Assembly: GCF_900142235.1 (NCBI RefSeq)
Contig: NZ_FRAE01000006.1
Coordinates: forward strand, 1 to 64,000
DNA: 64,000 nucleotides
Direction: 5' to 3'
Source of the DNA: Tepidibacter formicigenes DSM 15518
GTDB lineage: Bacteria > Bacillota > Clostridia > Peptostreptococcales > Peptostreptococcaceae
Shown in pieces: positions 36,376-43,813 of this stretch (its first letter is position 1; each line of letters starts with the position of its first letter). The notes under the pieces were generated by a model, which did no database searches, was not told the origin of the DNA, and saw only the letters and a list, made by a program, of their open reading frames with translations. The translations under genes and the position numbers were made by a program.

Positions 36376-37413
36376 CTATACGTATAAATCTTCAAATATT
36401 TTTCTTAAAGTATCACATTCTCTTAAATCTTCAAGTGTTATTTCTGCATGATTTTTTGTATATCCATTTCCTATTATCATTGTTACATCTTTTCCTACTC
36501 CTTCTGCTCCAAGAGCTGCTTTAGTAAAACTTGTAGCCATGGAGAAAAAGTAAACTATTCCTTCATCTCTAACAGGAAGTATACTTGACATTTCTGTATT
36601 TTCAACATTTACACAGTTTATAGCTATGTCTACTTCTTTTCCTTCATTTACTCTTAATACTTCATTTAAAACTTGTGTTGGCTTTTGAGCATCTGCAACT
36701 ATAATTTCATTACAAAATCCTGTATAGTTAAGAAAATCTCTACTTTTTTCATTCCTAATAAGACCTATAACTTTTCCATTTTTTCCAACTTTCTTTTTAG
36801 CTTCATAGCAACACAACATTCCTGATTTACCAGCTGCTCCAAGTACTAAAACAGTTTCCCCTTTCTTTACAAGCTTTCTAGTTTGTGCTGGAGCTCCTGC
36901 TACATCAAGTGCAGCTAGTGCTAATGTTTCCTCCATATCTTCAGGAAGAGTTGCATATATTCCACTTTCAAACAATACTGCTTTTCCTTTTATTTCCACC
37001 CTATCTATATCAGGCTTAATATCTATTATTTCATCTATTTTAAGAGGTGTTAGAGAAAGAGATACTAATGTTGCTATTTTATCTCCTATTTTTAAATTAG
37101 TTTTATCCTTTAAAGTATTTCCTATTTTTTCTATTCTTCCTATTAGCATTCCACCTGATCCTGTAACTGGATTTTGCATTTTTCCTTTATTATTTACTAT
37201 TTCAAGTATCTTTTCTTTTATTTTTTCAATATCTCCTTCACATTCTTCTTCTATTTGTGTAAAACTTGCAGAATCAATATTAAGAGCTTGAACATCAATT
37301 AATATTTCATTATCAAATATATTCATATCATTACATACTTTAACTGCTGGTTGTGGAAGTACTTCTTTTGGCTCAATTACTCTGTGTGTTCCATATTTAC
37401 ATCCTCTTTTCAT
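36376..37413 (-). CDS. kdd: L-erythro-3,5-diaminohexanoate dehydrogenase
   Basis: 345 residues. Oxidises 3,5-diaminohexanoate to 3-keto-5-aminohexanoate with NAD+. The N-terminus MKRGCKYGTHRVIEPK and the Rossmann segment VLVLGAAGKSGMLCCYEAK fit the kdd family. Its place next to kce and kamA confirms the role. Confidence 0.96.
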   Translation of the reverse strand: MKRGCKYGTHRVIEPKEVLPQPAVKVCNDMNIFDNEILIDVQALNIDSASFTQIEEECEGDIEKIKEKILEIVNNKGKMQNPVTGSGGMLIGRIEKIGNTLKDKTNLKIGDKIATLVSLSLTPLKIDEIIDIKPDIDRVEIKGKAVLFESGIYATLPEDMEETLALAALDVAGAPAQTRKLVKKGETVLVLGAAGKSGMLCCYEAKKKVGKNGKVIGLIRNEKSRDFLNYTGFCNEIIVADAQKPTQVLNEVLRVNEGKEVDIAINCVNVENTEMSSILPVRDEGIVYFFSMATSFTKAALGAEGVGKDVTMIIGNGYTKNHAEITLEDLRECDTLRKIFEDLYV

Positions 37414-37425
37414 TTTTATCCTCCT

Positions 37426-38091
37426 TTAACCTTCCATATATTTTAAATTTTCAGAAATTATCAATTCTGCTTCTGTTACAGCTTTTATTTCATCAATAGT
37501 TATATTTTTATTTATTTCTTTTAAAACAAGTCCCTTATCTGTAACCTCTATAACTCCAAGTTCAGTAACTATTAAATCGACTACCTTCTTTGCTGTAAAA
37601 GGTAAGTTGCATTTTTTTAATATTTTAGGTTTCCCTTTAGCTGTATGAAGCATAGCAATTATTACTTTTTTAGCTCCTACAACTAAATCCATGGCTCCAC
37701 CCATTCCTGGAATAAATTTTCCTGGTATGTTCCAATTAGCAAGATTACCTTCTTCATCTACTTGAAGAGCTCCAAGAACTGTTGCATCTACATGTCCTCC
37801 TCTAATTAATCCAAAGGACATTGCACTATCAAAGAAAGCTCCTTGAGGAAGTATATTTACATACTGACCACCTGCATTAGTTATATTTGCATCTTCCTTT
37901 CCACTTTCGCAAGCTTTTCCCATTCCAACCATTCCATTTTCTGACTGAAAAGTTACATTAATTCCTTTAGGTATATAATTTGCAACTTTAGTAGGTAGCC
38001 CTATTCCTAAATTTACCAACTGGCCGTCACTTAATTCTTTTGCAACTCTTTTAGCTATAATTTCTTTTCCTTTTTTTTCATCTATAATCAA
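37426..38091 (-). CDS. atoA: Butyryl-CoA:acetoacetate CoA-transferase, subunit B
   Basis: 221 residues. The catalytic Glu is E51 in [20 protein letters not shown] precedes it. With subunit A it transfers CoA from butyryl-CoA to the acetoacetate released by Kce, the CoA exchange used in lysine fermentation. Acetate or other acyl-CoA use cannot be excluded. It starts one base after the subunit A gene. Confidence 0.93.
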   Translation of the reverse strand: MIIDEKKGKEIIAKRVAKELSDGQLVNLGIGLPTKVANYIPKGINVTFQSENGMVGMGKACESGKEDANITNAGGQYVNILPQGAFFDSAMSFGLIRGGHVDATVLGALQVDEEGNLANWNIPGKFIPGMGGAMDLVVGAKKVIIAMLHTAKGKPKILKKCNLPFTAKKVVDLIVTELGVIEVTDKGLVLKEINKNITIDEIKAVTEAELIISENLKYMEG

Positions 38092-38092
38092 A

Positions 38093-38746
38093 TTACTCCC
38101 CTCCTTCTATTATGTAATCTACTAATACCCCAGGTGTCATTACTACTTCCGGCTCTATTTCACCTACTTCTACTAAATCTTGGGCTTCTACTATTACAGT
38201 ATTAGCTGCCATGGCTATTATTGGATTGAAATTTTTTGTTATACCTTTATAAAATGTATTGCCAAATTTATCTACTATACTTCCTCTAATTAAAGCCAAG
38301 TCTGCTTTTAGAGGTAATTCTAATATGTATTCTTTATCACTAATATTTATTTTTTCTTTTCCTTCTTCTACTAAAGTACCAACACCTGTTGGAGTTAGTA
38401 CACCACCAAGTCCAAATCCACCTGCTCTTATTCTTTCAATCAACGTTCCCTGAGGTGATAGCTCAACTTCAAGTTTTCCTTCATTCATTAATTTTCCTGT
38501 TTCAGGATTAGTTCCTATATGAGATACTATAACTTTTTTAACCTGATTATTTACAATAAGTCTTCCTATTCCTTTATCTATAAAACTTGTATCATTTCCT
38601 ATAATTATTAAATCTTTTATATTCATTTGTATAAGTAAATCTATTAATTTTTCAGGAGTTCCAAATCCTAAAAATCCTCCTATCATAATAGTCATTCCAT
38701 CTTTGATTAAATTTTTCAAATCATCAATACATACTAATTTATTCAT
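38093..38746 (-). CDS. atoD: Butyryl-CoA:acetoacetate CoA-transferase, subunit A
   Basis: 217 residues. The CoA-transferase family I alpha fold is shown by [18 protein letters not shown] and [21 protein letters not shown] 38746 follows AAGGGGTG; the longer frame to 38788 overlaps kce. It forms a heteromer with the product of the next gene. Confidence 0.93.
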   Translation of the reverse strand: MNKLVCIDDLKNLIKDGMTIMIGGFLGFGTPEKLIDLLIQMNIKDLIIIGNDTSFIDKGIGRLIVNNQVKKVIVSHIGTNPETGKLMNEGKLEVELSPQGTLIERIRAGGFGLGGVLTPTGVGTLVEEGKEKINISDKEYILELPLKADLALIRGSIVDKFGNTFYKGITKNFNPIIAMAANTVIVEAQDLVEVGEIEPEVVMTPGVLVDYIIEGGE

Positions 38747-38750
38747 TTCT

Positions 38751-39572
38751 TCACCCCTTGAGTTTAAGTATTTTTCTAGCTTCATCACAAGATGCTATTT
38801 CTCTTCCAAGTTCTTTTCCTATTCTTACAACCTTCTCTACTAACTCTCCATTTGACTTTGCTAAAGCTCCTTTGGATATGTAAACGTTATCTTCAAAACC
38901 AACTCTAACATGTCCACCCATTAATATTGATAGTGCTGCCATTTCAAACTCATATTTTCCTATTCCTGATACTGTAAATGTTGATTCTTTTGGAATACTT
39001 TCTTTTAAAAATATTAAATCTCTTGCAGTTGCACTTATTCCTCCATTTACTCCCATAACAAAATTAAAATGCATAGGATTATTTATATATCCTTTTTTAG
39101 AAAACCTTATTGCAGTATCTATCATTCCTTTGTCAAAAACTTCAATCTCTGGTTTTATCTCAAGTTCCATCATTTTTTTTGAGAATTCCTTTATAGTATT
39201 TTCTGTATTTACAAATATATCATCTCCACCAAAATTACATGTTCCACAATCAAGAGTTGCCATTTCTGGTTTTAAATATATTGGCTGAAGTCTCTCTTCA
39301 TTGCTCATTCCAACTGCTCCACCAGTGGATGGTTGAATTATTACATCTGGACATCTTCTTTTTATTTCTTCAATACAATCTCTAAATCTATTTATATCCT
39401 GCGTTGGAGTTCCATCATCATTTCTGACATGAAGATGTATTATACTTGCTCCTTGATTATATGCACTTTGAGCTTCTCTTCCTATTTCCTGTACTGTATA
39501 CGGAACATTCGGATTATGCTTTTTAGTAACCTCAGCTCCACATATAGCAGCAGTTATTATTAATTTTTCCAT
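38751..39572 (-). CDS. kce: 3-keto-5-aminohexanoate cleavage enzyme
   Basis: 273 residues. A Zn-dependent beta-keto acid cleavage enzyme that reacts 3-keto-5-aminohexanoate with acetyl-CoA to give acetoacetate and 3-aminobutyryl-CoA. Zinc ligands H46 and H48 (IIHLHVR) and E227 (GFEDN) align with the characterised enzyme (H46/H48/E230); E14 and R223 are also present. It lies between kal and the CoA-transferase genes. Confidence 0.97.
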   Translation of the reverse strand: MEKLIITAAICGAEVTKKHNPNVPYTVQEIGREAQSAYNQGASIIHLHVRNDDGTPTQDINRFRDCIEEIKRRCPDVIIQPSTGGAVGMSNEERLQPIYLKPEMATLDCGTCNFGGDDIFVNTENTIKEFSKKMMELEIKPEIEVFDKGMIDTAIRFSKKGYINNPMHFNFVMGVNGGISATARDLIFLKESIPKESTFTVSGIGKYEFEMAALSILMGGHVRVGFEDNVYISKGALAKSNGELVEKVVRIGKELGREIASCDEARKILKLKG

Positions 39573-39582
39573 AAAACTCCTC

Positions 39583-39963
39583 CTATCTTCTTTTTCTATC
39601 CTTTAAAACTACACATGTTCCACTTGCTTTACATACAATTACTGGCTTATCTAAAACATCCGCAGCTGAATCATTTATATCTGGTCTTGGAACTATAACC
39701 TTTCTAGCTTCAAATATCATTTTTCTTGATGTATTTCCCTCTTCAATTATTTCTCCCTCTGCTTCTATATAATCTCCTGCATATACGGGAGCTAAAAATT
39801 CTACTGAATCATATGCTCTAAAAAGACCTTCATCTCCATCATTTTTTATCAAAAGCTCTGTTGCTACATCACCAAATAACTGAAGCATTTTAGCTCCATC
39901 AACTAAATTTCCTCCATAATGGCAATCACTTTGGCTCATTCTAACTCTTATCAAAGCTTTCAT
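39583..39963 (-). CDS. kal: 3-aminobutyryl-CoA ammonia-lyase
   Basis: 126-residue hotdog-fold protein. It eliminates ammonia from 3-aminobutyryl-CoA to give crotonyl-CoA. [19 protein letters not shown] and [18 protein letters not shown] are typical. It is the first gene of the operon, directly behind the lysine riboswitch terminator, with AAAGGGGG before its ATG. Confidence 0.95.
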   Translation of the reverse strand: MKALIRVRMSQSDCHYGGNLVDGAKMLQLFGDVATELLIKNDGDEGLFRAYDSVEFLAPVYAGDYIEAEGEIIEEGNTSRKMIFEARKVIVPRPDINDSAADVLDKPVIVCKASGTCVVLKDRKRR

Positions 39964-39995
39964 TCTTATCCCCCTTTAAAATTTGTATAAAATTT

Positions 39996-40024
39996 AAAAG
40001 CACTGAAGATTTTCAGTGCTTTTT
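39996..40024 (-). terminator. Regulated terminator of the lysine riboswitch
   Basis: On the minus strand AGCACUGAA-AAUC-UUCAGUGCU followed by UUUAAAUU (39999-40020). Its 5' arm and loop are also complementary to 40049-40062, so it can be disrupted by an antiterminator. Confidence 0.85.
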
Positions 40025-40039
40025 AGACAAATATAAAAA

Positions 40040-40250
40040 GCTACTTATGCAATGAAAATCTTAATTTTCACTACATAAATAGCACACCATAACATATATG
40101 GCAGTGATAAAGTATTGCACCCTACCCCCAAGACTATACTTAAGAACCAGTATAGCCTTTCGGCAAAGAAACCCTTCATCTTCAATATCGGAGGTTCTTC
40201 TCCTTAGCAATTAAAGATTACCCTTTTCCTTGCACCTCTATTTATGTAAC
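40040..40250 (-). promoter_or_regulatory. Lysine riboswitch upstream of the lysine fermentation operon
   Basis: The minus strand folds as the five-stem lysine aptamer. P1 (11 bp) pairs 40238-40248 with 40072-40082. P2 is GCAAGGAAA/UUUCUUUGC, with the AGAGGUGC and GGUAA loop region. The conserved GCCGAA follows, then P3 (AGGCUAUACU/AGUAUAGUCUU), P4, and P5 starting CACUGCC. Downstream, 40040-40083 can form a hairpin that uses the P1 3' strand and traps an antiterminator. The pairing logic suggests lysine turns the operon on. Confidence 0.9.
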
Positions 40251-40279
40251 TGCTAAATTCTTATTTTACTTTCTAATAC

Positions 40280-40309
40280 TATATATGCTTTAAAATTTTT
40301 TATATGCAA
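40280..40309 (-). promoter_or_regulatory. Possible promoter of the riboswitch-lysine operon
   Basis: TTGCAT (40304-40309) and TATATA (40280-40285), 18 bases apart, on the minus strand, about 30 bases before P1. Weak match. Confidence 0.35.
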
Positions 40310-40357
40310 AAAATGCTTATGTTATTCTAAAATTTTAGAATAACATAAGCATTTTAA
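40310..40357 (-). terminator. Terminator downstream of mgsA
   Basis: AAAATGCTTATGTTATTCTAA and its exact complement form a stem of about 20 bp around an AT loop, with U-rich ends on both strands. Confidence 0.88.
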
Positions 40358-40368
40358 AATCTAATTTA

Positions 40369-40779
40369 TTATTTAAATAAACCTTTTTTCCTTACACTTC
40401 TCCAATCTAAATCTCCTCTTTGAAGCGCTTTTATAAAAATCTCTGCTGTAGCTAAATTTGTAGCAATAGGAACATAATGTACATCACAAAGTCTAATTAA
40501 TGCTTGTATATCTGGTTCATGAGGCTGAGCAGCTAGTGGATCTCTTAAAAAAATTACTAAATCCATATCTTCTTCAGCAATTTTAGCTCCTATTTGTTGA
40601 TCTCCTCCTAAAGGACCTGATAAAAATCTGTTTATTTCAAGCTGTGTAGCTTCTTGAATCTTTTTTCCAGTTGTTCCTGTTGCATATAAATTATAATTTT
40701 TTAATATATCTTTATATGCTAATGTAAAATGCACCATCGTTTCTTTCATTTCATCATGTGCAATTAATGCTATATTCAT
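40369..40779 (-). CDS. mgsA: Methylglyoxal synthase
   Basis: 136 residues. Converts dihydroxyacetone phosphate to methylglyoxal and phosphate. The phosphate-binding [10 protein letters not shown], the catalytic Asp in [10 protein letters not shown] (D60) and [11 protein letters not shown] with its His are all present. Full length. It follows rodA by 15 bases and ends the mreB-min-rodA transcript. Confidence 0.96.
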   Translation of the reverse strand: MNIALIAHDEMKETMVHFTLAYKDILKNYNLYATGTTGKKIQEATQLEINRFLSGPLGGDQQIGAKIAEEDMDLVIFLRDPLAAQPHEPDIQALIRLCDVHYVPIATNLATAEIFIKALQRGDLDWRSVRKKGLFK

Positions 40780-40794
40780 ATTTTACATCCCCTT

Positions 40795-41904
40795 CTAAAA
40801 ATTTATCTTTTTTCTTCTCATTGAAACATTTAATATAAGTCCTAAAGCCATCATACTAGTAACCAACGAGCTTCCACCATAGCTTACAAAAGGAAGAGTT
40901 ACTCCTGTTACTGGCATCAGTCCTATAGCCATTCCTATATTTTGAACAATTTGGTATAAAAACATAAATAAAGCGCCTATGGTTATAAGAGAACCATAAA
41001 AATCTTTTGCATTCTTAGCTATTTTTAATATTCTGTTTAAAAATAATAAAAACAACAAAACTAAAACAGCAGCCCCAATAAGTCCAAGTTCTTCACCAAG
41101 AACAGCAAATATAAAATCCGTTTCTTGAACCGGAAGGAAATTATATTGATTTTGAGTTCCTTTAAAAAGCCCTTTTCCGAATATTTTCCCTGATCCTATT
41201 GCTATCATAGATTGAATAACTTGGAAATTTCCTTCATATTTAGGGTCTCCTGGATGTAAAAATGCATCTATTCTAACTCTTTGATGAGGCTTTAAAAATT
41301 TATAAATTATTGGCACTGAAAGAACTGCGCCTAATGATCCATATCCTATTATCTTAGCATTTAATCCTGTAATAAAAGTCATTCCAAATATTATAGACAT
41401 AAATACAATTGCAGATCCTAAATCTGGCTGCTTTAAAATAAGAAGTAATATAGGTCCAGAATAAATAATAATAGGAACTAAATCTTTAAATGTATTTAGT
41501 TTATCTTTTTTATCTTCTAAAAATTTTCCAAAACTTAATATAAAACCTAATTTCACAATTTCTGAAGTTTGAATAGTTATTGGCCCAAGCTTAATCCAAG
41601 ACTTTGCTCCCGCAATAGATACTCCAAGACCTGGAATATATACTGCAAGCAATAACAATACATTTAATATATATATCTCCTTATAATATTTTCCTAATTT
41701 GTTATAATCTATTAAAAGTATAAAAAATATTACTATTATACCAATAATAAATGATATAGCCTGAACCTGCAACTGTCTAAAACTTCCTGAATCATTTACA
41801 TGAGTTGCACTACTAATGACAACCATTCCTACAAGGAATATAAATATGACAGTAAAAACTAATATCCAATCAATATCTTTAAACATCTTAATATGAATAT
41901 TCAT
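40795..41904 (-). CDS. rodA: SEDS peptidoglycan polymerase RodA
   Basis: 369 residues with about ten membrane helices. A SEDS-family glycosyltransferase for cell elongation, working with PBP2. Family features are VVISSATH, ILKQPDLGSAIVF, the periplasmic loop PVQETDFIFAVLGEELGL and the C-terminal LPFVSYGGSSL. TAGGTG precedes the ATG. It follows minE after a terminator and belongs to the shape/division block. Confidence 0.95.
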   Translation of the reverse strand: MNIHIKMFKDIDWILVFTVIFIFLVGMVVISSATHVNDSGSFRQLQVQAISFIIGIIVIFFILLIDYNKLGKYYKEIYILNVLLLLAVYIPGLGVSIAGAKSWIKLGPITIQTSEIVKLGFILSFGKFLEDKKDKLNTFKDLVPIIIYSGPILLLILKQPDLGSAIVFMSIIFGMTFITGLNAKIIGYGSLGAVLSVPIIYKFLKPHQRVRIDAFLHPGDPKYEGNFQVIQSMIAIGSGKIFGKGLFKGTQNQYNFLPVQETDFIFAVLGEELGLIGAAVLVLLFLLFLNRILKIAKNAKDFYGSLITIGALFMFLYQIVQNIGMAIGLMPVTGVTLPFVSYGGSSLVTSMMALGLILNVSMRRKKINF

Positions 41905-41921
41905 AATTTATCACCTACTGA

Positions 41922-41960
41922 AAAATATTGGGAAATCCGCCTTAGGACTCCCCAATATTT
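41922..41960 (-). terminator. Terminator between minE and rodA
   Basis: On the minus strand AAATATTGGG-GAGTCC pairs with GGATT-TCCCAATATTT, then a U run. A good intrinsic terminator, possibly partial, since rodA follows 60 bases on. Confidence 0.75.
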
Positions 41961-41966
41961 ATATTA

Positions 41967-42251
41967 TCATCTTGCTCTTTCTTTTAATTTTTTTATAGGA
42001 ATATTTGCAACCAATGCAGATATAGGCATATCTCCATCTCTATTCCTAGATTTTGCCATTTTAACTTCTAAACCATTTTCATCTATCTCAATATATTCAG
42101 ATATAACCTTTATTATATCTCCTTTTATCATATCTAAAAATTTAGCAGAACAGTCAACTCTATCATGTACTAACACTAGCTTTAGTCTTTCTTTTGCTAC
42201 ATTTTTGCTTGTTTTAGATTCATTCCCAAACATCTTAAATAAATCAAGCAT
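41967..42251 (-). CDS. minE: Cell division topological specificity factor MinE
   Basis: 94 residues. The N-terminal amphipathic DLFKMFG and KNVAKERLKLVLVHDRVD form the MinD-binding part; the C-terminal part is the topological specificity domain. ATG 42251 follows AGGGGTGG. It is third in the minC-minD-minE operon and stimulates MinD ATPase. Confidence 0.95.
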   Translation of the reverse strand: MLDLFKMFGNESKTSKNVAKERLKLVLVHDRVDCSAKFLDMIKGDIIKVISEYIEIDENGLEVKMAKSRNRDGDMPISALVANIPIKKLKERAR

Positions 42252-42262
42252 TGCTACCACCC

Positions 42263-43060
42263 CTATTTAGCAAGTCCAAATATTTTTTTTAATTTATTCA
42301 TAAAAGAATCTTGTGTTTCTATATTTAAGAAAGGAATTTCTTCTCCCATTATTCTTTTTGATACATTTCTGTATGCTTGCCCAGCTAATGATTTATTATC
42401 TGTTACAGCTGGTTCTCCTCTATTAGTAGATATTATTATACTCTCATCATCAGGAACAACGCCTATTAAATCTATAGCTAAAATATCTATTATATCTTCC
42501 ATATCCATCATATCTCCACGTTTTACCATTTCAAGTCTTATTCTATTTATGATAAGTAGCGGATCATTTATCTCATTTGCTTCAAGAAGCCCTATAATTC
42601 TATCTGCATCTCTAACAGCTGAAACTTCAGGTGTTGTAACAACTATTGCTCTATCTGCTCCAGCTATTGCATTTTTAAATCCCTGCTCAATTCCTGCAGG
42701 ACAATCTATTAATACATATTCAAATGACTTTTTTAAGTCTTCACATAATTTTTTCATTTGCTCTGGTGAAACTGCATTCTTATCTCTTGTTTGAGCTGCA
42801 GGTAAAAGATAGAGGTTCTCAAATCTTTTATCCTTTATTAAAGCTTGTTTTAATCTACATGTTCCTTCAACTACATCAACAATATCATAGACAATTCTAT
42901 TTTCAAGTCCCATAACAACATCTAAATTTCTAAGTCCAATATCTGCATCTACTACTACAGTTTTTTTGCCAGAAAGACTAAGTGCTGTTCCTAGGTTAGC
43001 AGTTGTTGTTGTTTTTCCAACTCCGCCTTTTCCAGATGTAATTACTATAACTTCACTCAT
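42263..43060 (-). CDS. minD: Septum site-determining protein MinD
   Basis: 265 residues. Deviant Walker A ATPase with SGKGGVGKTTTTANLG at 9-24. The C-terminal FMNKLKKIFGL is the membrane-targeting amphipathic helix. It positions MinC at the poles and works with MinE. Confidence 0.98.
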   Translation of the reverse strand: MSEVIVITSGKGGVGKTTTTANLGTALSLSGKKTVVVDADIGLRNLDVVMGLENRIVYDIVDVVEGTCRLKQALIKDKRFENLYLLPAAQTRDKNAVSPEQMKKLCEDLKKSFEYVLIDCPAGIEQGFKNAIAGADRAIVVTTPEVSAVRDADRIIGLLEANEINDPLLIINRIRLEMVKRGDMMDMEDIIDILAIDLIGVVPDDESIIISTNRGEPAVTDNKSLAGQAYRNVSKRIMGEEIPFLNIETQDSFMNKLKKIFGLAK

Positions 43061-43087
43061 AAAACTACCCCCATTCGTGCATATTGA

Positions 43088-43753
43088 CTATTTTTTACTT
43101 AAATATGGCTCTATAATTATATAATCATCCTTTATAAATGCAATTTCAGGATAATTTGGCTTTTTAAAATTCTCTTCTGGGGCTATAGCTATTATATCTG
43201 CAATTCTAAGCTGCATAGGGTCTAAATTATATGCTGCAACAAAAGCATTTCTATTGCCATTAGCTCCTGCATGTACAACACCTCTTAAGGATCCCATTAT
43301 TACTATATTCCCATAAGCTATTACCTGACCTCCTGGATTTATATCTCCAATTATTACTACATTTCCTTTAAATTCGATCTTAGTTCCAGATCGTATAGTA
43401 CTTTTTACAAACTTAGTTGGACCTTCATTTATTCCTTCAAATATAGCTTTATTTTCTTCTTCCTTTTCTTCTAAAAATTCAACTTCAAATTTTGATGTTA
43501 TTATATCCTTAAGATGTAATATTTCTATATCATTCAATGTTGTGCTATTTATTGATGCAATCTTTGCACCTTTAAAAAATCTTCCTGCGCGCCCTATTTT
43601 TTCAACAAGTTCTTCTTTTACTTTCTCAAATTCATTACATTCTTTTATGTTGATAACTAATCCTTTTTTACTTCCTTTAAATTCTATACTACCTTCTTTA
43701 GGCAATACTACTTTCTTATTTCCTTTAAATTCTATAACCTCTCCTAAAGCCAT
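43088..43753 (-). CDS. minC: Septum site-determining protein MinC
   Basis: 221 residues: an N-terminal MinC_N domain with the SIEFKGSKKGLVI strand, and a C-terminal beta-helix with RSGTKIEFKGNVVIIGDINPGGQVIAYGNIVIMGSLRG, the FtsZ-inhibiting and MinD-binding part. First min gene, followed by minD after 27 bases. Confidence 0.95.
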   Translation of the reverse strand: MALGEVIEFKGNKKVVLPKEGSIEFKGSKKGLVINIKECNEFEKVKEELVEKIGRAGRFFKGAKIASINSTTLNDIEILHLKDIITSKFEVEFLEEKEEENKAIFEGINEGPTKFVKSTIRSGTKIEFKGNVVIIGDINPGGQVIAYGNIVIMGSLRGVVHAGANGNRNAFVAAYNLDPMQLRIADIIAIAPEENFKKPNYPEIAFIKDDYIIIEPYLSKK

Positions 43754-43813
43754 ACTTACTCCTCCAAAAGACTATATATTCTTAAATTCTTCAAAAACTA
43801 AATAAATCCTTCT

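Noticed and set aside
40040-40250. Glycine riboswitch (because of GGAGA...CUCCGAUAUUGAAGAUGAAGG and GCCGAA)
   Set aside because: The overall P1-P5 layout, the AGAGGUGC start and CACUGCC, and the position before a lysine operon fit the lysine class; no tandem glycine aptamer is seen.
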